Shown here: in pieces, positions 1 through 14,423 of the stretch
Layout of the letters: every line of letters begins with the position of its first letter
Position numbering within the stretch: position 1 is the stretch's first letter
Origin: Candidula unifasciata
Lineage: Eukaryota; Mollusca; Gastropoda; Stylommatophora; Geomitridae
DNA: 64,000 nucleotides
Direction of reading: 5' to 3'
Assembly: GCA_905116865.2 (NCBI GenBank)
Contig: CAJHNH020004557.1
Coordinates: 1,434,265-1,498,264 of the forward strand
Translations under genes and position numbers: made by a program
The notes under the pieces: generated by a model
Told to the model about the DNA's origin: nothing
Database searches by the model: none
The model's input: the letters and a program-made list of their open reading frames with translations, nothing else

Positions 1-2352
<2,352 letters not shown>

Positions 2353-2463
2353 AGGGCAAACGTAGGGTTACGACAATGTCCTTTTGTCTGCATAAACGGA
2401 ATCAGTTTATTGTTGTGGCTTCCACATAGTGGATCATTCTGCATTTTCATAAGGTATATAGAA

Positions 2464-2946
2464 TTTTAAACATCATTAAACGTCTATGGTTAAGCACCAG
2501 CAAGGAGATCAAAATCAGAATTTTGAGAGCATTTATCTTCCCTGTAGCAACATACGGGTGTGAGTCGTGGACTATCTCCCAGTCCTTAAGAAAGAGAATT
2601 AGGGCTTTTGAGCTGAAATGCTACAGAAAGATTCTCAGAGTATCTTGGACACACACACAAAGAAGAGAAATACTGACATCTAGGAATATTGGCTAATAAA
2701 CAGCATTCTGCCTCAAAAGCTGAAATATTTTGGTCATATCAAGCGCCATGACGGATTGGAAAAAATAATATCAGAAAGCATGGTACCAGGAAGGAGAGGC
2801 GGGGGCCGACCAACACGAAGATGGGTACAGGATATCAGTGACTACATGAGAATGAAAGTACATAAGGCGGATGAGCTGGCGAGAGACCGAGTTTCTTTCA
2901 GGCAGACCGTGATGAGAACGACGTTCTGCGAAGGACCTGCTACATG
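2464..2946 (+). mobile_element. LINE reverse-transcriptase C-terminal fragment
   Basis: Broken frame with RT-tail motifs: ATYGCESWT, FELKCYRKILRVSWT, LKYFGHIKRH, GRRGGGRPTRRWVQDI, and a Cys-containing end (TTFCEGPAT). At least one stop and one frameshift near 2690. The order (thumb, then a GRRGRGRP basic tail) is that of non-LTR elements common in invertebrates. 5'-truncated, dead. Confidence 0.85.
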
Positions 2947-3029
2947 ATGATTTGCAGGAGAGCGTCTAGCCGCAATACCACGGCGGATTTAAATTTTACC
3001 TTTAAAAGGTAACAAAGTACGTAGACCCG

Positions 3030-3262
3030 TCTTACATTTGGCTCTTTCAGACACTTCATCAATCAGCGAGTCCTTTACAGAACGTCGCTCTCTTCACGGC
3101 ACGCCTGAAATTATCCCTTTCCCTAGCCAGCTCTCTGGCTCCATGTGCTTTCAATGCCAATGCTTCTTCGATGTCCTGTATCCATCGTCACGGTGGTCGA
3201 CCCCTGCCTCGCCTTCCACAAACTGGGCCCGCATCACCGTCTTTTGCAAGCCACCATGACAC
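3030..3262 (-). mobile_element. LINE C-terminal tail fragment, antisense
   Basis: The reverse complement encodes the same tail as 2756-2946 (VEGEAGVDHRDDGYRT region in broken frame; the + strand reads TERRSLHGTPEIIPFPSQLS). It belongs to the subfamily whose better copy is at 55535-55690. It sits between the two copies of the large duplication. Confidence 0.65.
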
Positions 3263-3361
3263 TTACTCAGCAATATAATTTTGCCTATAAAGCATGTTAT
3301 ATTTATATATCAATATGCATAATATGAATATTAAGTAAAAACACAAAATAATAGAGGAAGA

Positions 3362-5372
<2,011 letters not shown>

Positions 5373-6324
5373 GGCTAAAGGTCTGAAAGGGGTGCATTCA
5401 AAAGTGGTCAATAATCCATAAAAAGTTGAGAGACATTAAAAACAAAGTTAGTTGCGTATCCTTAACAGGACGCTGCAGAACCAACCCTAGTATTCATTTT
5501 TTTTTTCGGCCAGTAGTTTGCCATTGATATCTAGACTATCAGCTTCTCGATACCACTGTTGAAATCAATGTAAGCTCCGCAGGTGGGATCAAACCCGACA
5601 CTACGAAGGGACATAACGCTGTCATGAAAACCATACTGGAAGAAAAACTGGAAGGCAAGCGAGCATGAGGCAGACATTGATACAAGTAGGATAACATCGA
5701 GAAATAGGAGAAGAGTACTGAGTGAGAGAGTATATCCAAAGTGCAAGATAGATCAATTGCAACCACCCTTTTTGTGTGAAGACTGCACTTGATCTCTGTA
5801 TGATTATATGTGCATATATATATGTGCCTCTTTGCAAGTGTATGTGTATGTAGCTATGCCACTTTGTGTGCGCACGTCTCAGTATAAGTATAGGTACGTA
5901 CTAAGTACATACATCTCTAGGTAAGTAGGTATGCCTCTATGCAACTATATGTGCGTTTTTATATACGTGCGTCTCAGTACAAGTATATGTGGGTATATAT
6001 GTAAATACATTTCTATACATGTATGTGTGTATTTCTGTACGTAGATCTCTTTGCAAATATATATGGACGTCTCTATGCAAGTACATGTATGTATGTATGT
6101 ATGTATGTATGCATGTACATATGCAAGTACATATGTGTACCTATACCTGTATGAAAATATGTGTGTGCGTATACACAACTATACAAGTGTGTTTAAGTAT
6201 TCTGTATGTAAGCACAAATATCTTGTTTGTCACTGTGGCTTCCTCGTGTGGTTAAGGGGCCACATTTTACGGGAGAAATAGACCTAATGGGTTCCCCCCC
6301 CCCCCCCCCACACACACACACAGG
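5373..6324. other. No gene; low-complexity ATGT-rich stretch and poly-C/CA
   Basis: No supported coding sequence. 5780-6215 is a degenerate mixture of ATGTGT, GTATGTAT and GCAAGTA words, including a clean (GTAT)n at 6087-6112. A run of 16 C followed by (CA)n lies at about 6294-6322. 5531-5760 has open frames on the minus strand with no recognisable domain. Confidence 0.6.
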
Positions 6325-6531
6325 TATGTGTTAAGCGGTGATAATTAGGGATTTTCTTTCGAAGTCAGAGTGCACCTGAGAGGCAAGCAGCCAACAGACT
6401 GCATACAAATAAGCCAGATCTGTGAAGTGGATGTGCAAGCAAAACTCAAGTTTTGGAACAAGACTAAGTACAGAAGTGGACGAACAACCAAAACCTGCTG
6501 GGGTTTACAGATGGTAAATTAGAAGAAGACT
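6325..6531 (+). mobile_element. GAA-tailed SINE-like repeat (copy 1)
   Basis: Member of a dispersed family of about 270-300 bp, seen roughly 18 times here in both orientations. Shared words in order: AAGTCAGAGTGCACCTG, GAGGCAAG, CAACAGACTGCATAC, CAGATCTGT, GTGGACGAACAACCA, TTTACAG, then a GAAGAAG tail. Non-coding. I cannot find a clear tRNA-type A/B box, so its class is open. Confidence 0.75.
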
Positions 6532-6539
6532 CAGTGGCT

Positions 6540-6905
6540 AGGCGACTTGGGTAGTTAGCATCCTTTGGATATTTTCTCCAGGTGATACCGTTTTGTTAGG
6601 AAATGAGCAGGCAAATAGACTGCGCTTGGTGATGAACAGATTTATGACAAGCTGTATGTTGTGAGGACCCTTTGAGAGCAAGTGAACAGTGCCGAGGAAC
6701 AGATAGATCATTATGGTCTGAGGAGAATGGCGCTGCGAGGAGTTACAAGGGGATCTGGCCGACGCTCGACACTCAGGGAAAAGGCGAGATGGAGATACAA
6801 TCAGACAGTTACTGGTACCATCGCAATTGTAACTCTTCACTTGCTGCTGAAGATGAGGAGAAGCGCTTATGGGGGTGTCCCGAGTGCTGTGATGTCGATT
6901 GTTAA
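6540..6905 (+). mobile_element. LINE 3' end fragment (RNase H region and CPECC tail)
   Basis: Broken reading of a non-LTR element: a GNEQANRL-like piece in DNA near 6598-6630, EQIDHYGLRRMALRGVTRGS, and a Cys-rich end (WGCPECCDVD) at 6872-6903. The same tail recurs at 10296-10750, 27880-28380, 28395-28870, 46670-47060 and 58820-59050. Frameshifted, not functional. Confidence 0.75.
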
Positions 6906-7299
6906 TTCAACATTCAGTGGCGAGGCCATTTGCTCTGTGCTATGGAGAATGAATTTTTGTTTTCATATTGCACCATCTGGTTCACAAGTGCACCCCCCCC
7001 CCCTACGGAATGTTGCTGGCGATAGGAAGTGTGTTCTTTGTGTGATGCTCTAGGCATGCTGCTATGCTGTGAGAAACTAGGCCATTCGGGATAAAACTAA
7101 ATGAATGAAACTGATCTTCCTGTGTTTAAATCGTTTTTTTTGTGTATATGCATGTATTGCTCATGTATGATTCAGCTTTGTATCACAGAGAAAAAGAATG
7201 AAATAATACATCAAAAAACTGAATTTTGTAAAAAGAACACGTTTAGCAAAATCCAGTGTCATTTGAGGTTAGAAAAAAAGAATTCATGTATAATAAAGA

Positions 7300-7705
7300 G
7301 AACTTAGGGCTGTGAATCCTGGACAATTAATAAACAAGCCAACAATTAACTAAGGCTTCAGAGCTGGGGTTTTTTTTTTCAATGCAAAACTCCTTAAAAT
7401 TCCTTGGACAGCCAAAAAGAGACCAGATATTGTGAAAGAGGCAAGCACCCAAAGACAACTCAAAACAAACATCAGAAAAAAGTGATCATCAATTTTTGGT
7501 CATGTTATAAAAAGAAGAACACTGGAACATGTGTCCACTAGAAAGAATTGTAGAAGGAGAGAGAGAGAAAGACAATGTGAGAAGATTCTTGAAACCTTGT
7601 GTCATGGCATGAAGGGGCTGTCAGCATACGAACTGATACAAGCTGTGGAAGACAGCAAGTTGGTTGTGCGAGGCGTAATCACACTGCAAGGCACTAGATG
7701 ATGAT
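7300..7705 (+). mobile_element. LINE RT C-terminal fragment
   Basis: Multiply stopped copy of the tail better seen at 36890-37300: words such as GCESWTI, PWTAKKR, FGHVI, EHV and SWHEG in shifting frames. Dead and 5'-truncated. Confidence 0.7.
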
Positions 7706-7755
7706 GTAACTCTTGTTATTTGTTGCTCAGCTGTTTATGCTTTCTATACAATGTG

Positions 7756-8024
7756 ATTGGGAGTCTCCGCGGCGGAGCAGCTAGACGCTCGCCACGGATC
7801 AGAAGGTTGTGGGTTCGCTCCTTGGCAGAGCCGGACTTTTTTCAAAAATGACCTTGGCTCCCAGGTCGACATAGCTTTGAGTGGGTACCAGGTGCAGTCC
7901 CGGGAAGTAGAGGCGGCCAGTGTGATGCTGACCACATCACCCATCTTGTGCCGATTGGTCTATAAAATATGGGTCTAGCCCTACACGCCTAAAGGCGTGG
8001 AAAAGGACCCTTTACTTTTTTTTA
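7756..8024 (+). mobile_element. tRNA-derived SINE with target-site duplication
   Basis: 269 bp flanked by ATACAATGTG at 7746-7755 and 8025-8034 (perfect 10-bp duplication). The head is tRNA-like, with an A-box-like CAGCTAGACGCTCG and a B box GGTTCGCTCC at 7812-7821. The body carries CTTGGCTCCCAGGTCGAC and GTGGGTACCAGGTGCAG, and the tail ends GGCGTGG, AAAAGGACCC, TTTACTTTTTTTT. The ORF-like frame inside is not a gene. Confidence 0.9.
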
Positions 8025-8130
8025 ATACAATGTGGTTTGTGTATTTTGGTGGAAAGAATTCAGTTTTATGCGCTTCATTATATGTTCAAGTACTTCTGTA
8101 GTAATGCGCCTGGTGAGATACAGGGAAACA

Positions 8131-8560
8131 GCCTCAGCAACTCAACACAGGAAGATGAAATACTGTTTACTGTTATTTGACTAACAAGACAACTGTAACT
8201 GAATCAACAATTCAACACAGGAAAATGGAATACTGTTCATGGTTATTTTACAAACAAGACAACGGTAACTGTCTCAAAAACTCAAGATAGGAAGATGGAA
8301 TTTTTTTTATTGTTATTTAACTAACAAGACAACTGTTAACTGTCTCAACAACTTAACACAGGACGATGTAGTATTGTTCATGGTTATTCAACTAACAAGA
8401 CAACTGTAGCTGTCTCAACAGCTCAACATAGGAAGATGGAATATTTTAAAATTGTTATTCTACTAACAAAAGAATTGTAAATGTCGCAACAACTTAACAC
8501 AACTCTGGAAGATGAAGTAACTGTTTCAGTTTTCAATTACTGGTTTAGTAATATAACTGT
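8131..8560. repeat. 70-bp minisatellite, about 6 units
   Basis: The word CTCAACACAG and variants start at 8141, 8211, 8281, 8352, 8422 and 8493, so the period is 70-71 bp. Each unit also carries GGAAGATGGAATACTGTT and ACTAACAAGACAACTGTAA variants. Units are diverged, suggesting an old array. Confidence 0.92.
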
Positions 8561-8782
8561 AAACAATTGCTAAACATAGAACAATCCTGGAAGATTTAAT
8601 TCTGTTTTGATTTGGTTAGTGAATGAGTTCATAAATGTTATGATCCTCTGTGATTTCTGTGGTGAGTGGCTTTAAAAAAAAAATGTGTGTTCATAGTTTT
8701 TGGGTGATAATATAAAAATTGCACTGTATAAGAAATTGCAGCCTCACTACATTACATTCCCAAAGACATCAGTGGGTACAGT

Positions 8783-8912
8783 AAAGGACCCCTTTTCAAC
8801 CCTTTAGGCGTATAGGGCATATAGGGCTAGACCTATATTTTATAGACCAATCGGCACAAGATGGGTGATATGGTCAGCATCATGCCAGCCGCCTTTACTT
8901 CCCGGGACTATC
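8783..8912 (-). mobile_element. tRNA-SINE, 5'-truncated copy
   Basis: Reverse complement matches the 3' half of the SINE at 7756-8024: AGGGCTAGACCTATATTTTA, GACCAATCGGCACAAGATGG, GTCAGCATCATGCC, TTTACTTCCCGGGACT. Confidence 0.85.
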
Positions 8913-9109
8913 AGTGGGTATAATTTAGCAAATCTTCATGGTGGATACGACGGACAAATTAAATTTTGTTTTTAATAATATAGCTCAACCAATTTCTCAG
9001 TATTTTAGAACAATGGTTTAAAGAACAGACTGCTTACTTGTTCCTATTTTCAACGGAACTGGAGGGAAAAGTCAAACATGAGCTGGAGGTTAAAGGTGTA
9101 TCAGTGATA

Positions 9110-9315
9110 CAGAGACTGATTTCACTGCACCAGGTTTTATCCCATGCAGTTCAGTTTCTCTCCGCTGAGCAGTTATCTGCCTGCCGACAACACCGCACAA
9201 ACACTGCAGCTCCGGTTACGATCTCTATAAATACTGCACTCGTAAATCTAACTATTCAGTCCATGAAACAAACCCTAAACCTTCAGAGCCAAAGGCAAAT
9301 GGCTTAACCATTTAG
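9110..9315 (+). mobile_element. Dispersed repeat family V, copy 1
   Basis: About 180-200 bp repeat seen also at 17535-17640, 42090-42320, 53385-53560 and 57945-58135, all on the + strand. Shared words: AGGTTTTATCC, TCTCTCCGC, ACACCGCACAAACACTGCAG, ATCTCTATAAA, ACTCGTAAA, AACCTTCAGAG. Not coding. Function and class unknown; probably an old SINE. Confidence 0.65.
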
Positions 9316-9389
9316 CCATGGAGAAAAAGTAGGAAGAAAAATTCTTTATCTTTTGCCCTTTATTCCCAATGAAGCATAGGTCCTTAACC

Positions 9390-9640
9390 CACTCGCACCC
9401 ACAGAGGCTGTAAAAATTACACTTTGGGTTGAGCTCCCATTTCCCATAAATGTCACATTTCTGACTTGTCTATAGTGATCTGTTTATGAGACAGTTAATG
9501 TTGTTGGCCGTTTTCCAGCCTACACAAATATTTAGGAGGTCAGAATACGACTGCATAAACTAAATACAGCACAGGACATAAAGGGGAGGGAATTGGGGTC
9601 CTTTTAGCCAAATAACATTTTTAATAGCCAAGTTGACAGA
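9390..9640 (+). repeat. Dispersed repeat family C, copy 1
   Basis: Shares CCCATAAATGTCA, TGTCTATAGTGATCTGTTTA, ACAGTTAATG and ATATTTAGGAGGTCAG with 45895-46110 (+) and, reversed, with 48770-48955. Non-coding, diverged. No structural hallmarks seen. Confidence 0.6.
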
Positions 9641-9659
9641 GGTCACAGGGTTATGGCAT

Positions 9660-10295
9660 GACTCACCTCATTCAGGTTTTTTTAGGCCCTGGGAATGTAT
9701 TCTATTTAATTCTTCACCATGTTCAAGTTTATTGGTTTATGCATCTTGGTATATTTTGAAAAAACGTTCTTTAATATATTCAAATTTTTAACAAATGTAA
9801 TACTGTAATGAAAAATTATTTGTTTCTTTATATAAGGATGTTTTAATTGAATTCTGAAGGGTTCATTCCCTATTTTTCTTTAGCATTACAGGGCGAAAGT
9901 GTTAAGGTGTGGAAACATGGCCTTTACTTGTTTTACTGTTGGGGTTTGTGAAAAGAGACAGGAAATGTTGATCTACTGCAGGTAGTCTTCACTGCAGAGA
10001 TGACACTGACTGCTCGAATCAATCCAACATGAAGAACCCCATCTGTGAAGTAAACATGTAGAGCTTGTGTATCGCTGAAGTGAAGAAACGCCACCAGATA
10101 TGCATGAAGTTATGGGGATACGTTTCTTATATACTCGAGAGATTACCTGGAAGAGAAGCAATACATCATGTTATATACTCCAGAAATAACAGACAAGCAT
10201 CTTAGATCTGAACTATGGGTTGGGGTTATCTTCATCGCACTGTTGGCGTATTTATATCTTAGATCCCCCTTCAACCTTTACATCAGCATAATGTG
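9660..10295. other. No gene recognised
   Basis: AT-rich sequence without a supported coding region. 10040-10160 has a short minus-strand frame rich in Ser and Cys that matches nothing I know. Confidence 0.5.
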
Positions 10296-10750
10296 ACTCG
10301 ATGAATCTGCTTAAAAAAATCCAAGCTGGACTTATCAGGCAAGAATGGATTGAAACACTAATCACTTCACGAATATCTGCCCTAACCTTCATCTTTGTGC
10401 CAGGTCATGCGGGTGTTCAAGGGAACGAGCGTGCAGCCTATCTTGCTGACACTGCAGTTGCTATGGCTGGCCCAGTACTGGACAGAAGTGATGTTATCAA
10501 TGAAATGCGCTGCACTTACCAAACAGAGGAGCACGCCATAGGATACGACTCCATATCCCGGTCTAGACTGATGGACATTGGAGTGCAGCTTGGAGTTACT
10601 AGAAATGAAAATTTCACTAAGGGGACAATATGTTTCATTAACCAACACAGAACAGGCGTCATCAGTTGTTTTACACTTGTGGAGCTTTTGAGGAGGAGAT
10701 CGGAGCACCTATGGATCTGTCCGGAGTGCTGTGATGATAATCCTTTCTAA
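10296..10750 (+). mobile_element. LINE RNase H domain fragment
   Basis: Open for 149 codons. Visible: FIFVPGHAGVQGNERAAYLA (the conserved PGH..V.GNE.AD.LA block of retroelement RNase H, with Tyr in place of the final Asp), and a C-terminal HLWICPECC zinc-like motif. Upstream catalytic residues are missing. 5'-truncated remnant of a jockey/I-type LINE. Confidence 0.85.
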
Positions 10751-10887
10751 TCACTAATCACTAACCAGCTTAATGTCAATCCTAAGCTGTTAGACAAAAC
10801 TTCTCCCTCATCCACATAGTGGCACTTTGTGTCATCGGGTGTTTATCGCTTATGTGATGTCCTAGTGGGGTAAAATGTACGACTACT

Positions 10888-12991
10888 GGTAATCTGGTAA
10901 TCTGGTAATCTGGTAATTTTAATTTCAGCTTCATAGCAAACGGGTCACCCCATCCTTGCTCCGCTCCTGTGCCAGCGAAAAACACATAGAATGTTTATCA
11001 CAGTCCCTTGTGGAAAGATTGACAAACTGCTCTCTCAGCAAATCTAGCATACACTCGCATTAAAAGCATATGGTAGCCATCCGAAGTGCTAACAGAAACA
11101 GTCCAACGTTAGAAATGCAGTTCATCATTGATGGTAGCAGAAGTCATTAAAAGACCAGCAGTTGCACACGCGATCAATTTTAATCAAATAATGGCCCCAC
11201 CAATATTGCGACAACCGGCATTGCGCCATTTTCTGAATCTACAAATCACACCACCACGTTGGTCAGTCGAAAAACATTCCAAATGAAATCCGCAGCTCAC
11301 AGTGTCACGCCATGCACTCAACTCAGAGGCTGGGCAACGAAACTATATACTTCCAGTCTACAAATGGAGCAAAAAAAGCAACGGCCACAGTCTGACAGAA
11401 GCAAAAATGTTTGCCCCGGCTAAAAACAGTGGCAGTGCCTAGTGTCCATTTGGACCTGAAGCATTATGTGAGGGTTAATAAACGGTCACCCCAGCAGTAC
11501 CCTCACTATTAGCTGAGGAAGGGATTTGGGACATTACATCCACCAGCAAGCCTCGCCCCAACAACGACCTGACTGCCTTCGTTAACGACTGTTCACCCAA
11601 CAGCCATGCAGTTCTTTGGCACGAAGGAGACACCTTGAACTTGGGTTTCGGACTGCCGACTCCCTACAAGAAAATATATGTGTGCTACTGGTGTCCCGTA
11701 GCCGAAATACTATCTCACTGTATTACTAAAATTCAGGACTGCCGTAGAAATGTGCACTCAAGGAACGGTTTCAGAAAGAGATGCATACTTGTGGTAGGGT
11801 AGCATTGCTTAAACAGGGGTTCACCAGGGGTTGCATTCACATTTTCTAGGTTCTAACAATAGTAATACACTAGCGATGCCTAATAATAATCATTGACCGC
11901 TCAGCCAATACGTACATAAATCGGCCTAGACAGAAAGAGAGAGATGGAGAGAGAGAGAGAGGGAGGGGGGGGGGGGGGGTCACCGCATGGCTAATTACAG
12001 CAAATATTTAGTGTTCATTGAGTCTTCTGTTTCGATATCCAAACGTGCTTGTTGTCAACCATACATTTTTTGCGTGCATCGATCAAGGCATGAGAACAGA
12101 AAATCAAGTGCTGTGTCTCTACATTCATTTCTAGGTGGCCACGTGGTCACAGATGGAACTGTTGTAGCCTGCAGGTAAATTGGATGCTTAGAGAATGTCC
12201 TGTTCTCAGGTGTATCTGGTGTTGCCTGATGAGAGGTCATCGCGAAGAAAGGTGAAATATTCAAAAGAAGAGAATTCCGAGTGTCTGTAATTATTTCTTC
12301 TTCCATTCGTGAACCCGCCTGCGTCAGAACAAATGTTGCTCCATCAAACGGCGTCTATGTGTCCGAAGGAACGGTTGATGGCCTGGTGTTTAAACACCGG
12401 TGTAAGATTTATTGTCCTCTTTCTGTCTCACACAGATAGTAGCGGGCAAGTCGTTTGAATTACCGTTGGAAATACCGCGCGTATAATGTTCTACGTAGTT
12501 TCATTAGAGAATGGGATGGTCCGGAGGCCTATAGTTCGGTGAGTGAGTCCAGCAGTTAGCATTTCCCTTTCTCTTCTTTTCGCTAGCATTACTATCTTTT
12601 GAAAAAGCTCAGTCCTATTGTTGTCACACATGTTTCGTTTGTATAGTTTGACACTTGCGGGACGTCACTCGGTTAGCCAGTTTTCTGGGTGGTGATAAAT
12701 CTCAGTGACGCGTACAAAAGGCCCACTGACCTTTGCATCCGTGGTTCATGTGTCTGTATCATCGGCACATTTCCGCTCAAAATATGTTTGAGAATGCTAC
12801 AAAAACCACATTTGCATGCAATCATGACATCTAATTGTGTTAAACAATATTTCACTGTACGTCTAAAGTAATAACGATTAAAACGATAGTAAAAACGTCT
12901 CTAGTTCACAGTCACAAGTAGAATAAAAAAATCCAAATAGTAAGAGCTAGGAAAAAACACGTCCTCTCAGTAGGGAGTCGGAGTCCCCTCC
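10888..12991 (-). mobile_element. 2.1-kb non-coding retroelement, copy 1
   Basis: Flanked by GTACGACTACT at 10877-10887 and 12992-13002 (perfect 11-bp duplication; 2-3 bases at the left edge are ambiguous). On the minus strand the element starts GGACTCCGACTCCCTACTGA and ends in four ATTACCAG octamers. The same element, inverted, is at 34320-36350; a deleted copy is at 59494-59645. An 8-bp tandem tail plus variable target duplications is typical of CR1/RTE-type target-primed insertion. Stops litter all frames; the longest shared frame (MEEEIITDTRNSLLLNISPF) is about 80 codons and is broken in the other copy. An internal G/GA tract lies at 11937-11979. Confidence 0.9.
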
Positions 12992-13267
12992 GTACGACTA
13001 CTACTACTCACTGGCCATAACTCTGTTGGAGCAGTCTGGTCAGAAACTGGGTTTTAAGATATCTTGTATGCAGTAATGAACTGAAGAAGGTCTCTGCTGT
13101 TAGTTCTGCTGATTCTAAAAAAGGGCTCCACTAATCAGTTTGGGAACCACTGCCATATAGCAAAAAATTACTAAAAAAAAAGCCTTACCTCACACACCCA
13201 TGTCTAAAGAGTCTCATGCCTGGAACATGACCACAGTAACTGTCTGATTAACAAATATAATAAATAA

Positions 13268-13460
13268 CATTCATTATGCCTTTAACCCATCTGGCATACA
13301 GTGCCAGATCTATATTTTTAACAGGCTATTTGGCACTTGATGGATGATGAGGTCATAATCACGTGGCCACCTTAACTGCCCATGATATAACATTGTACCC
13401 ATTTTAGGCTGGGCTGACCTGAAAGCCAAGGTCAATTTAAAAGAAAAAAAAATCAGCCTC
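13268..13460 (-). mobile_element. tRNA-SINE, old diverged copy
   Basis: Reverse complement follows the 3' two-thirds of the 7756-8024 SINE in order (tail GCCTTTA, TGGCACTTGATGGATGA, ATAATCACGTGGCCACCTTA, ACCTGAAAGCCAAGGTCA) at clearly lower identity. It lies just downstream of HDAC8 exon 10. Confidence 0.7.
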
Positions 13461-13581
13461 GATGTGGACCTCAACCTCAGGCCTGCAGGTCAACATCCAG
13501 CTGCTGTACTACTGTGGCTGATAATTAGTTTATTCTAACATCATTCATCTGAACAAAGGATCAAAACAAGGACAGGCTTAC

Positions 13582-13687
13582 GTGAAATCTTTGCCACCAG
13601 ATCGGCCAGGTACTGTTTGGTGTTACAGTCCTTTCTATTACCAGCTGTTGTGCTCATCTCAAAATCAGGACCATAGGCTAACAAATG
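13582..13687 (-). CDS. HDAC8: HDAC8 exon 10 (near C-terminus)
   Basis: Acceptor TTCTGCAG before 13687. Encodes [20 protein letters not shown] then [15 protein letters not shown], matching human [20 protein letters not shown] and following. A donor-like GTAAGC follows 13582. Without splicing, the frame runs [14 protein letters not shown] to a TGA at 13541-13543. Either the protein ends there or a tiny last exon lies downstream. Confidence 0.85.
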
Positions 13688-14391
13688 CTGCAGAAAAAAA
13701 AAAAATCAAAATAAATTTAGTAACATTTGAACTGATTACCCATCAGCCCTTAAGTATCTTGGTGAAACAGAATTTTGCATTAAATTACCTGGGGAGGCTG
13801 ATGATTGAGTTAAATATCTAAGTAATATTTCAAATATTAGATATAAGGAACTCAGGACTATAATCTGACTCATCTCCTTCTTCTTCATGTCCACTGGCTG
13901 TAAACTCAGGTGGAAAATTCTGAGTAATTCTGCCACTTGTGGACTTTGGTCTTGTTCCAGACTTTGAGTTTTGCATACACATCTATTTTACAGATCTGGC
14001 TTATCTGTATGCAGACTGCTGGTTCATTGCCTCTCAGGCAGATCCACTTCGACTTTGATGAAAACAACTAATCGGTCGCCTTTTACGTCATGCCTGTTAG
14101 AGCGCAGTTACTCTTTTCTTGTTTTCCCCATAATGGGGCCCCGGTGTGAGCCATCAAATGCTGAAGGGGAAAAACGACACAAATAATGCAGCAAAATGTG
14201 AACTAATTGTACATCAACCTCTAAATATGTTAGTGAGAATAAAAATTGCATTACATTACTTGGTGAAACTGATTATTTAAGTAAATTTAAAAATTAAAAT
14301 GTCAATTTGTAAAAGCTAACAACTAACTGAACAAGTTCTTCTTTTCTTCCTGCAGTTATATTATTGAAGTGTGTATGTGTGTAAAAAAAAA

Positions 14392-14423
<32 letters not shown>

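Noticed and set aside
7756..8024. A functional tRNA gene at the SINE head
   Set aside because: B box is good but the acceptor and anticodon stems do not form, the body is a SINE and target duplications flank it.
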